DNA of 64,000 nucleotides from Conus ventricosus (taxonomy: Eukaryota; Mollusca; Gastropoda; Neogastropoda; Conidae): positions 37,837,145 to 37,901,144 of the forward strand of contig CM031626.1 in assembly GCA_018398815.1 (NCBI GenBank). Reading direction: 5' to 3'. The translations under genes and the position numbers were made by a program. Shown here piece by piece: positions 12,405 to 21,286 of this stretch. How positions within the stretch are numbered: the stretch's first letter is position 1; each line of letters begins with the position of its first letter. A model generated the notes under the pieces. It was not told the DNA's origin, searched no databases, and saw only the letters and a program-made list of their open reading frames with translations.

Positions 12405-12524
12405 CTCTCTTCTCTTCTCTCTCTCCTCCCTCCCTCCTCCTCTCTCTCCCCTCTCTCTTCTCTCTCTCTCTCCCCCCCTCCATCTCTCTCTTCTCTCTTC
12501 CTCTCTCCCTCCCCCTCTTCTCCC

Positions 12525-12558
<34 letters not shown>

Positions 12559-12660
12559 CATTCACACTCCCCCCTATTGCCCTGATCATTTTTTCTCGTT
12601 GTTGTTGTTGTTTTTGTTGTTGGTGGTGGTGGTGGTGGTGAGGTGGTGGTGGTGGTGGTA
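12360..12660 (+). repeat. TC-rich tract followed by (GGT)n
   Basis: Interrupted TC/CCT tract at 12363-12557 and GGT repeats at 12619-12659, within the LINE 3' region. Confidence 0.9.
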
Positions 12661-13650
12661 TTCACCGGTTTCTTTTTCTTCTATCTTCTTTTTTGTCAAA
12701 GGTTCCCATGCAAGGAATTGTTGCATTTTTTTTTCTGATTTGCTTTTTACTATATATTGATTTCCCCCCCCCCCCCAGAGGGCTGGATGTAAAAAAAGTA
12801 TTCATGCTTAATCCACTACCCTCTTAAAATAAAATTCGTTCGTTCGTTCGTTCGTTCGTTCTGCCCTTCTCTCCTGCAGAGCTCCACTCAGAACCTCTCT
12901 CTCCCTCTCTCTCTGTTCGTTCTCCCCCTCGTTCTCCCCTCTCTTCATCTCTCTGCCTTTTCCCTCGTGCAGAGACTACACCTAAAACCTCCTCATCTCT
13001 CTGTCTCTGTTCGTTCTCATCTCCCTGCCTTCCTGTAGGCGAGAGCCTACTCTCCCGAACTTCCCCCCTCTCTCTCTCTGTCTGTTCGTTTTCCTCCCTC
13101 CTTCTTGTCCCTTTCTCTCCCTCACACATTCCTTTATGCTCTAACCCCGTGTCCAAGGGCCAGTACCATTGGTCAGTATTTTTACCGCCCTGACACCCGA
13201 AGTTATCCCCCTCTAATTCCATTGGATGTTCAAATCATGACAGTCCCGTCTACACGCCTTACTCTCTGTGGTGGTCAATTGGTCATTTAATTGATTAGCT
13301 AGATTTCACCCCCACCACACACTACCTTCTCCCTCTCCCTTTCCTGCGACGTCCGACTAACAATGACGTTGGTTCCACAAATTGGCCGGATAAGGCTGGC
13401 CCAGGTACTGAGGTCCGTCTGGGCAGACATCGAGGCGTCGGTCAAAGCCGCTTAGTCAGTCTGGGTGGGTCGGACCGTCTCGGTGAAACCTCTCCACTAA
13501 GCTTAATTGGCCGGACCCGACCTATGGGCCCGTCTTTCTGACGCCTAGAATGTTTGAGTTTGGACTTAGGTCCGAACAAATTGGCTGGCGACTCCCCAAG
13601 TTAGGTTGTTTCCCCCAAGTTAGGTTGTTTCATTTTTTTGTCCGTGACAA

Positions 13651-13660
13651 TTTCCCCCTT
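13651..13660 (-). promoter_or_regulatory. Polypurine tract of the LTR element
   Basis: On the minus strand AAGGGGGAAA sits immediately before the 3' LTR start TGTCA. This is where a plus-strand primer is expected. Confidence 0.7.
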
Positions 13661-14221
13661 GCAAAAGACCATGCTCCGCATTGTCTCAAAACAACGGTAC
13701 AAAAAGGACAACAACCGAATTTGCTGACACACAGCTACACGCGCAAAGTTTGGAAAATACTTTACAACCAACGGTTTATAAGTTATAAAATATACAATTA
13801 GTGAATACCACTCCAATGAGTTATCATTGACGTGCGCTCTTGCGTTATTTCAACTCATTCTATAACGACCTCTGTGCGCACTTATGCAATTCCCCTACCT
13901 GCGGATTTGCCATCTCTCCTTTTCACAATTCTTATGAAAAGCACAATATAATATGATCGCGATCCATGACACTTCACTGAGGAATCTCCATCCTCACTTA
14001 TTGCAAATAATGCATCACTACACAAGCGACTGTATGCTCCAAGCATAACTACATCCACATGAACAAGTCTCACAAAGAAAATATGAACAAGTCTCACACA
14101 AAAAAAATATGAACCATAGCCAACTGGGAATGAACCCATATCCAATCAACATAACTGGAATCAACACATATTATCAACAATGCACCGCGGATATGACTGA
14201 CTTCCTCTGAGTTGCAGCTTG
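13661..14221 (-). other. 3' internal non-coding part of the LTR element
   Basis: Lies between the RNase H stop and the polypurine tract. No envelope-like or other conserved reading frame is seen. An 87-codon frame at 13882-14145 has no recognisable motif. Confidence 0.6.
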
Positions 14222-14870
14222 CTAGACTACACGACTTAAATAGTCAGCTCCGACATTCTGTCGACCGGGAATGTACTGCACTCGATACCTGTAGGGCTGC
14301 AGTGCCATTGCCCAACGCAGAACCCTGCTGTTTTTCAACTGCGCCTCCTGCAGGAATTTGAGTGGTTGATGATCCGTCTCGATCACGAACTCCTTCCCAT
14401 ACAAGTATTTGTGGAACTTCTGCACGGCCCACACAACAGCTAAACACTCCTTCTCCACCGTTGCGTACCCTTCTTCACACTTTGTCAACTTCCTGCTAGC
14501 GTATCTCACAGGAAACTCGACCCCTTCATGCTCCTGTAACAATACTGCACCTATCCCACCGCCTGATGCATCTGTCCGCAACAAAAATGGTTTGGACATA
14601 TCTGGTAGCTTCAAGATGGGGCGGGAACCTAGTCTTTCCAACACCGTCTGCAGTGCTTGCTCTGCAGCGTCTGACCACTCGACCACTGCCGGTTTCCCTG
14701 CCTTGACCAAATCACTGAGAGGACTCGTGATTGCAGCAAAGTTTGGGACAAACTCCCTATAGAACCCAATAAAACCTAGCAGACTCCTGACTTCTGTTTT
14801 GGTCTTTGGTCTCTCTGAATTCATCATCTTCTCCACCTTTCCTCTTTCCGGCTGCTTTGTGTCGCCTCCG
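14222..14870 (-). pseudogene. RT 3' end and RNase H of the LTR element
   Basis: The frame carries the RT connection segment (TEVRSLLGFIGFYREFVPNF) and then RNase H, with DASGGGIGAVLLQ (first Asp), YASRKLTKCEEGYATVEKE and TDHQPLKFL, ending VGADYLSRVV. All are typical of Ty3/gypsy. The polymerase core with its YVDD-type motif is absent: just upstream only FVVGGDTKQPERGKVEKM remains before the coding sequence changes to unrelated spacer. RNase H itself looks intact. It lies downstream of integrase on the minus strand. Confidence 0.88.
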
Positions 14871-14986
14871 ACAACAAAACCTAGGAACTCCTACTGTCTA
14901 GCCCTTCATACAGTGACACATCCCTGTATGACTCTTCTCCTGGAAACTCAGGCAACAAAATCTCCCCTTCTTCTGCTGGGTCTCTT

Positions 14987-15217
14987 TCACTCATCAATGA
15001 TTGCTGCTGCGCCTATGTGCTGAGTCTCACGCTGAATATATTTGCGGAGAAAATTCGCATGGAAAAGTTTTGGTTTCCCATTCACATCAATTCGGTAATC
15101 CCGACCGACCTTTTCAGTGATGGTGAATGGTCCTTTCCAATGCATCAGCAGCTTGTTGTGACCCGTGGGAAGCAGTACCAGGACTTGATCTCCCGCCTTG
15201 AGGGATTGCTTCCTCAC
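14987..15217 (-). pseudogene. Integrase C-terminal domain of the LTR element
   Basis: The frame contains KAGDQVLVLLPTGHNKLLM, then HWKGPFTITEKVGRDYRIDV and FHANFLRKY. This is the GPY/F-type integrase C-terminal domain of Ty3/gypsy elements, which binds DNA non-specifically. It directly follows the truncated integrase core in the next frame and precedes the RT/RNase H fragment. Confidence 0.85.
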
Positions 15218-16707
15218 CTTCCTGTCATATTGCTTCTTCTGACCGACCTAGCCTTCTGCAACCTTTCCTTTGCAACCTTGCATGTCTCATACCTGTGCCC
15301 ACCTTTGGAACAGGGCGAGATTGGGCCAATCAAATCAACAGCCACTCTCCTGAACGGTGTGTCAATTAAAGGGGGATGTTTAAGAGGCGCCTTCCTCTTC
15401 ACCCCTCTTGTGGCTGACCTTTGACACACATCACATGACATGCAGAACCGCTTTATGTCTGCCATTGCTCCTGGCCAATGAAAGTCATCAAAGACTCGGT
15501 TCGCTGTTTTGCTGGTGCCGAGATGACCCGCCATGAGCGACTCGTGACCCACTGACATGACAGTGTCACGATAACACGCTGGTACCTCTAACTGAGTGGT
15601 CACCTTACCTGTCTTCCCCTTGGTGAACACTCGGTACAACAGCCCGCCTTTCACAAGAAATTCTGTCTCACCTCCTCTAACCTCCTGTTTCTCTCCACCT
15701 CTTGCCAACTCCCAAGACTTCACGAGCGAAGGGTCTTGTTCCTGCGCTGCCCTAAACTCATCAGGCGACACATCTATGCCCGACTTCCTTCCTGGAACAA
15801 CTAACGGTTTAACAACCTTTTCCTCCTTCTTGCTCCGTGTCTGAACTGCTGCCCCTGTAGCAGTCAACAACTCAGGATCCCCTGGATCCCTTGCCCCTGG
15901 AATATTTCCAATGATCAAATCATGAAGGGGTTTCTCCATCACCAACGCAGACAACTCGCCTGAGAAGTAAGGGGTACGTACTTCTATCTTAGCAACTGGA
16001 AACTCCCTCACAGTGCCATCGATTAGAGTACAGGTCTGGATTTGCCCTGTCAAATCCCCTTTATCGACCAGCGTTGTTCGTACTACACCGCATGAACAAC
16101 CAGTGTCTCGTAACACTTTCACCCTCTGCTGGCCAATCCACCCTTCTTCCACTGGTAACGAACCACTCAGCCTAGTGCCCTCCATCCCTGACACTGACTG
16201 CTGTCCAGTGCTAGCCATAGGCTGCACTCCACCCTCTTCAGACTGAATCCCCTTTGGTTCCACTGCAGGTCGTTTCCCTTGACGACCCTTATCCACCTCT
16301 TGCAAGGCTGCTGACTTCTGGAACCTCATGCGACAATCCCTCGCCACATGTCCCTTCTTGTGACAAATGAAACACCTAATGTCCCTTTGCCCTTCCTTCT
16401 GCCCCACCACTGGGTTTGCAGACTTTGCAGAAAACTCTCCTAGTCTCCTTGCACTCTTCTCACCTGTGCCTAGCACCTGTTTCTCCTGCACCTTCGTGCC
16501 CAAACGTGCTTCTCTATACACCTCTGCGAACTTCAACAACTCCCCTGCTGTCTCTGGCTGTCTCTCTTTCAAATGTATGGTTAACTCAGGGCCGCAACCT
16601 GACAAAATCTGTTCTTTCATAACTAGCTCTTTCAATTCAGCGAACTCCTTCTTCGTACCACTCAACTCTAATTGTTGTTCAATAGGGGTGTTCTTTTCTT
16701 CCGCCAT
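15214..16707 (-). CDS. Gag-protease-integrase polyprotein (internally deleted)
   Basis: A 497-codon frame from the ATG at 16707. Residues 10-70 resemble a SCAN-like capsid C-terminus (KERQPETAGELLKFAEVY). Residues 112-125 form a CCHC zinc knuckle, CFICHKKGHVARDC, for RNA binding. Residues 200-210 hold the aspartic protease site RDTGCSCGVV. Residues 387-430 are the integrase zinc finger (GHESLMAGHLG, later FCMSCDVCQR), and VAVDLIGPI near 458 carries the first catalytic Asp. After about residue 474 the frame jumps to the integrase C-terminal linker, so the second Asp and the Glu are gone. An upstream in-frame extension runs into a poly-lysine encoded by a poly(A) tract and is probably not coding. 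Confidence 0.88.
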   Translation of the reverse strand: MAEEKNTPIEQQLELSGTKKEFAELKELVMKEQILSGCGPELTIHLKERQPETAGELLKFAEVYREARLGTKVQEKQVLGTGEKSARRLGEFSAKSANPVVGQKEGQRDIRCFICHKKGHVARDCRMRFQKSAALQEVDKGRQGKRPAVEPKGIQSEEGGVQPMASTGQQSVSGMEGTRLSGSLPVEEGWIGQQRVKVLRDTGCSCGVVRTTLVDKGDLTGQIQTCTLIDGTVREFPVAKIEVRTPYFSGELSALVMEKPLHDLIIGNIPGARDPGDPELLTATGAAVQTRSKKEEKVVKPLVVPGRKSGIDVSPDEFRAAQEQDPSLVKSWELARGGEKQEVRGGETEFLVKGGLLYRVFTKGKTGKVTTQLEVPACYRDTVMSVGHESLMAGHLGTSKTANRVFDDFHWPGAMADIKRFCMSCDVCQRSATRGVKRKAPLKHPPLIDTPFRRVAVDLIGPISPCSKGGHRYETCKVAKERLQKARSVRRSNMTGR

Positions 16708-16710
16708 TAC

Positions 16711-16800
16711 ATCTCTTTTTTTTTTTTTTTTTTTTTTTTTTGAACAAGATTTTATTACTACGACAGCCAAACTGGTGGTTTCCGACACGAGTGACGTAAT
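16711..16800 (-). mobile_element. Poly(A)-tailed insertion before gag
   Basis: On the minus strand the sequence reads GTAATAAAATCTTGTTC followed by about 25 A and then the gag leader. A polyadenylation signal 12-15 nt before an A tract is the mark of a retroposed transcript end. Its 5' limit is unclear (possibly anywhere up to 17080). It replaces or precedes the expected 5' part of gag. Confidence 0.5.
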
Positions 16801-17094
16801 AGCACAATCCTATGAATGATAATATTAGCTTGGGACAACGTAGTTAGTTTTTATAAGACGCCCAGCGCCTGACCCAACTATGAGAGCGAATTATAGGCAA
16901 TCTGTGCGAAATGAGTACTCTGGGGCTGAAATGCCAAGCCTAGTATTAACTATCTTGGAAGCAATGCCAAGCCTAGTATTTAACTATCTTGGGAACATAC
17001 AGTAAGACAACCCCTTGTCTTAGGATTACAATACTTGAATCCCACCCAGCTTCCTCTCTGAGAAGTTGAACAATTATAATAAATGGGCCAGAAT

Positions 17095-17112
17095 ATCCTG
17101 GCAAGCTCGCCA
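17095..17112 (-). promoter_or_regulatory. Candidate primer binding site
   Basis: Six bases inside the 5' LTR, minus-strand TGGCGAGCTTGCCAGGAT begins with TGG, complementary to a tRNA CCA end. The tRNA was not identified. Confidence 0.45.
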
Positions 17113-17118
17113 ATAAAT

Positions 17119-18648
17119 TGTCAACCTCGGGTGATGTCAGTGGAGGAAGGACTAGCGCACAGCCCAAACACACTCACAGCTTGCTTACGATCTCATTCAT
17201 ATATCATGCATTCGTCACATCAAACCACTAGTAAAGTCTATAACTTTACTATACATGATCATAGAAAGAACATCAATGCCTATAGAATCAAACAAAATAA
17301 AACATTCTCTCTTTCCTGAACTTCACAAAATCATTTATCTAAAACATCATTAACTAACCCGGGTATAAATAGATTTCTACTTTACCTGGCCAGGTGATCT
17401 TAACTATTCACGAATCACTGTCTCTTCTTTTCTTTTCTTTTTCTTTTCACTGTCACTTTCACAACACGACACAGCTGCTGGCACTGGTGTTGGTCTGATG
17501 GCGCCTGGTCAGGTGAGACTGTTGGCGTTGGTCTGTGGTTCTGCTTGGCGAAGTGACGCTGCCAGGTATGAGGTCGAACCCCCGGTTAGGGTAGAACAGT
17601 GACTATCAACATCGATCTGTTCTCCTTTCTTTCTTCCTGCATTAACGCATTGCACTCTCTCTCTCTCTCTCTCTTCTAGTCTGCTCTTATCAAATGGACA
17701 TGGTTGCTTTTCTTTTCTTTTTTCTTTTCTTTCTTTTCTTCTTCATAAATTAGCAACTCTCTCTCTCTCTCCACATCTCTCCTCAGTCCTTCCTCTGCAG
17801 ACTATCTCATGCTAATCTCTCAACTTGGTTCTCTTCTCTCCTCCCCTCATCTCTCTCTCTCTCTGCCCTTCTCTCCTGCAGAGCTCCACTCAGAACCTCT
17901 CTCTCCCTCTCTCTCTGTTCGTTCTCCCCCTCTTCTCCCTCTCTTCATCTCTCTGCCTTTTCCCTCGTGCAGAGACTACACCTAAAACCTCCTCATCTCT
18001 CTGTCTCTGTTCGTTCTTCATCTCCTGCCTTCCTGTAGGCGAGAGCCTACTCTCCCGAACTTCCCCCCTCTCTCTCTCTGTCTGTTCGTTTTCCTCCCTC
18101 CTTCTTGTCCCTTTCTCTCCCTCACACATTCCTTTATGCTCTAACCCCGTGTCCAAGGGCCAGTACCATTGGTCAGTATTTTACCGCCCTGACACCCGAA
18201 GTTATCCCCCTCTAATTCCATTGGATGTTCAAATCATGACAGTCCCGTCTACACGCCTTACTCTCTGTGGTGGTCAATTGGTCATTTAATTGATTAGCTA
18301 GATTTCACCCCCACCACACACTACCTTCTCCCTCTCCCTTTCCTGCGACGTCCGACTAACAATGACGTTGGTTCCACAAATTGGCCGGATAAGGCTGGCC
18401 CAGGTACTGAGGTCCGTCTGGGCAGACATCGAGGCGTCGGTCAAAGCCGCTTAGTCAGTCTGGGTGGGTCGGACCGTCTCGGTGAAACCTCTCCACTAAG
18501 CTTAATTGGCCGGACCCGACCTATGGGCCCGTCTTTCTGACGCCTAGAATGTTTGAGTTTGGACTTAGGTCCGAACAAATTGGCTGGCGACTCCCCAAGT
18601 TAGGTTGTTTCCCCCAAGTTAGGTTGTTTCATTTTTTTGTCCGTGACA
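17119..18648 (-). repeat. 5' LTR
   Basis: Intact 1530-bp LTR bounded by TGTCA and TGACA. On the minus strand it carries a GA-rich tract (about 18130-17760) and a CCTGGCCAGGTAAAGTAG motif at 17395-17378 that looks like a splice donor. A similar block occurs at 51211-51225. Confidence 0.9.
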
Positions 18649-18653
18649 ACGTC

Positions 18654-19016
18654 AATTGTGCAACTAGACATTTATTTGGAAATTGCGTGCGTGCGTGCGT
18701 GCGTGCGTGTGTGTATGAAATAATCCATATTACAAACTGTTAAAAGGTGTTTGGAATAATTGTCACATGATGTTTTCTCTTTTACATGTAATTTATTTGA
18801 TCGATGCACTTAGCCCTGGCAAGATCCCCTGAAATCGAGTTGGTTTCGAAGAAGAAGAAGAAGATGAAATCTTGGTGCTTGTGAAGTAATAAAGTGTCCA
18901 CGTGATTACGTGGAAGGAGGTTTAAGGGATGACACAACATTAGAAATGTGGTTTTGTTCATGTTTGATGTCTTTACAAAAAGAATGAAACGCAACGCATC
19001 GTGTGGTGTTTACATA

Positions 19017-19017
<1 letters not shown>
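18654..19017. other. No recognisable gene
   Basis: Flank of the LTR element, with a short (TGCG)n stretch at 18686-18706 and a GAA repeat near 18850. Confidence 0.5.

Positions 19018-19019
<2 letters not shown>

Positions 19020-19094
<75 letters not shown>
19020..19094 (+). repeat. (GT)n microsatellite
   Basis: About 75 bp of GT. Confidence 0.97.
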
Positions 19095-19100
<6 letters not shown>

Positions 19101-19203
19101 TGTGTGTGTCTGTGGCTGTGGCTGTGTGTGGCTGCGGCGGTGTCTGTGTGTGCGTGCAAGCGTGTCTGAAGGTGTTTGTAACAGGCTTATCAGGTGTCTG
19201 TGC

Positions 19204-19205
<2 letters not shown>

Positions 19206-19294
<89 letters not shown>
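19206..19294 (+). repeat. (CA)n microsatellite
   Basis: About 90 bp of CA. With the GT tract at 19020 it could form a long intrastrand hairpin. Confidence 0.97.
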
Positions 19295-19295
<1 letters not shown>

Positions 19296-19504
19296 GCACA
19301 CTCACACTCACACACATCACCACCACCACCACCACATCCACTATCATCACTGTCAGCAACAACACGACAGGAACCACGATTTCGATTCCAACAGCAGTGA
19401 AAGCAACGTCTGGCGACATAAGTGGCGCACTTTTCTGACGTGACGGCTGTGTTTTGTTATGTGAAGGACAGACATTCCTAAAACTCGTACCAGAGCCTTT
19501 TCCC

Positions 19505-19688
<184 letters not shown>

Positions 19689-19789
19689 TTCTCGTTCCTC
19701 TCTCTCCATCTTTCTGTATTTCAACCCATGTGATCTGGGGAATGGAAACACAATTAATATAATAATAACTTGTCAAGAAAAAAAGAAGA

Positions 19790-20915
19790 GATTACAATTT
19801 CAAATTCAGCCTACCGCCCCCCCCCCAATTGCCCCACCTCCCCCCACCCCTCCCAATTTCTGAAAGAGATCTGTTGCTGAGGGCAACAGCAAGAGGAACC
19901 TGTTGTGGCCACTTTCCCTTCATGGGCTTTGTTCACAGAGTGGGGTAACACCTCATTGGGATTCGGTTGACACACAGAGGACACCGGGAAGAATAACACA
20001 GAACAAACCCCTTTCTCTATTCCTTTGATATGTAATACGTTTCCCCATTCCCACCACCTTAGAACTGAAATGGCTGTCCCCTTCTCATGCGGTTCTGGAA
20101 GAAGGGTGTGTGACTGTAGGGAGGACTGTTCTTTCACCCTCATTTTTCTTCTTATTCTGCTCTAAGAGAACATCCTACCCAAGGCTGGACCACTAACTCC
20201 ATCACAGCCCTTTATGTACAGACAACCTCCACGCCTTTCCGACCCTGGGGGACTCCAAGGACAGGACCAGGAGAAGCCGGAGGCATCGTATTCACCAGAC
20301 CCTGGAGACATCATGGCAGCCAGCGAGCCAGGTTGAAATACTTTAGAGAGTCAGTGAGCGTGTGAGAGACTCGTGTGTTTGTACGTCACTTCATGTCTCT
20401 CCCCGACTGTTTCTGAACCACCACAGTCTATCCTTGTGTTCTCATTTTGTATGAAAGACTAGAGTGTGTGGGAATGTTTCCCTCCTCTAACATCTGTCTC
20501 CGTACAACCTTTATTTCTATTGTTACCCCTCACAGTTCTTTGGCATAACTAGTTTTATATTCATTAAAAGGTCGGCCCACAGAAGACAATCTCATAAATA
20601 GCACACCCTCCCCCCAGCCCAAAATCCTCCAATCCTGAACGCTTTAGAAAAAGAAAACAAACAAACAAACAAAAAAAACAACAACAACAAAACTACCAAG
20701 TAAAGTTCGCTCTACAGGACGTTTTCCACAGAGGTCTGTTACAGGGCTGAACAAGATGTGCATGAAGGTTAGTCTTCTCCCCAAGAACCTGATGATGCCA
20801 GCATTCCTGAGAGTTTCCTCCTACCAGTAACAGTGTAGACACAAAGGCTGCCTCTTCTTTTGAAGAAGTAGGTTCTTCTTCACATCTACTTTTTTTTCTC
20901 AACTCATAGAACAAA
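19790..20915. other. Receptor gene 3' flank; no gene recognised
   Basis: Contains C runs and AAAC/AAC tracts near 20655-20693. Frames such as 19811-20143 on the minus strand have no family resemblance. Part may be receptor 3' UTR. Confidence 0.45.
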
Positions 20916-20990
20916 TTGTTAACAGGATCACAATCTGAAAATGTACTGTTTCAATATTTGTTTCACCTTAACGTTTCTCTGTCTGTCACT

Positions 20991-21286
20991 ACAATGTGCA
21001 TCAAGTGTTACCTATCATTACAATGTGCATCAAGTGTTACCTATCATTACAATGTGCATCAAGTGTTACCGATCATTACAATGTGCATCAAGTGTTACCG
21101 ATCATTACAATGTGCATCAAGTGCTACCGATCATTACAATGTGGATCAAGTGCTACCGATCATTACAATGTGCATCAAGTGCTACTGATCATTACAATGT
21201 GCATCAAGTGTTACCGATCATTTCACTGTGGATCAAGTGTTTCCGATCATCACAATGTGCATCAAGTGTTACCGATTGTCCTGGGT
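20991..21286. repeat. 29-bp minisatellite at the receptor stop codon
   Basis: About ten near-identical 29-bp units (CATTACAATGTGCATCAAGT plus a variable GTTACCTAT/GCTACCGAT end) with no spacers. On the minus strand the first unit supplies the last two codons and the TAA of the receptor frame, and the array then forms the start of the 3' UTR. Confidence 0.9.

Larger units (their letters stand above)
9736..12859 (+). mobile_element. LINE (jockey/CR1-type) nested in the LTR
   Basis: A degraded non-LTR element. The endonuclease motif IMILGDFNID is near 9820-9850, PWLTNEIQNAIYQREYL near 10272, NQSGFQ near 10985, the RT motif FGVPQGAVLGPLLFYF near 11250 and FADDTTLDTS near 11342. It ends in a TC-rich tract, GGT repeats and (TTCG)n at 12836-12859, a plausible LINE tail, followed by the target duplication TCTGC. 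Indels break the frame every 50-150 bases. Confidence 0.82.
8997..13649 (-). repeat. 3' LTR, interrupted by a LINE
   Basis: Positions 8997-9735 match 17119 to about 17863, and 12865-13649 match about 17870-18648, nearly base for base. The copies differ mostly by one-base indels (for example near 9145, 9247 and 13180) with a few substitutions. The 3.1 kb between them is an insertion with the 5-bp duplication TCTGC at 9731-9735 and 12860-12864. Confidence 0.9.
8992..18653 (-). mobile_element. Gmr1-like Ty3/gypsy LTR retrotransposon, with nested LINE
   Basis: Two copies of a roughly 1.53-kb LTR (8997-13649, interrupted, and 17119-18648) flank an internal region, with the 5-bp target duplication ACGTC at 8992-8996 and 18649-18653. 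LTRs begin TGTCA and end TGACA. Read on the minus strand, the internal order is gag zinc knuckle, protease, integrase zinc finger and core, integrase C-terminus, then RT remnant and RNase H. Integrase upstream of RT is the arrangement described for the Gmr1 group of Ty3/gypsy elements. Most of the RT and the middle of the integrase are deleted, so the element is non-autonomous. Confidence 0.88.

Noticed and set aside
12291..12665. Arg/Glu-rich 124-codon frame
   Set aside because: It translates a TC/GA tract followed by GGT repeats inside a LINE; pure composition.
16708..16788. Upstream start for the gag frame
   Set aside because: The extension encodes poly-lysine from a poly(A) tract after an AATAAA signal; the ATG at 16707 is more credible.
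19811..20143. 110-codon minus-strand frame as a gene
   Set aside because: No start context, domain or family resemblance, and it ends in a C run encoding Gly/Arg.
20991..21286. CRISPR-like direct repeats
   Set aside because: The 29-bp units are contiguous with no spacers, and the context is an animal receptor gene; this is a minisatellite.
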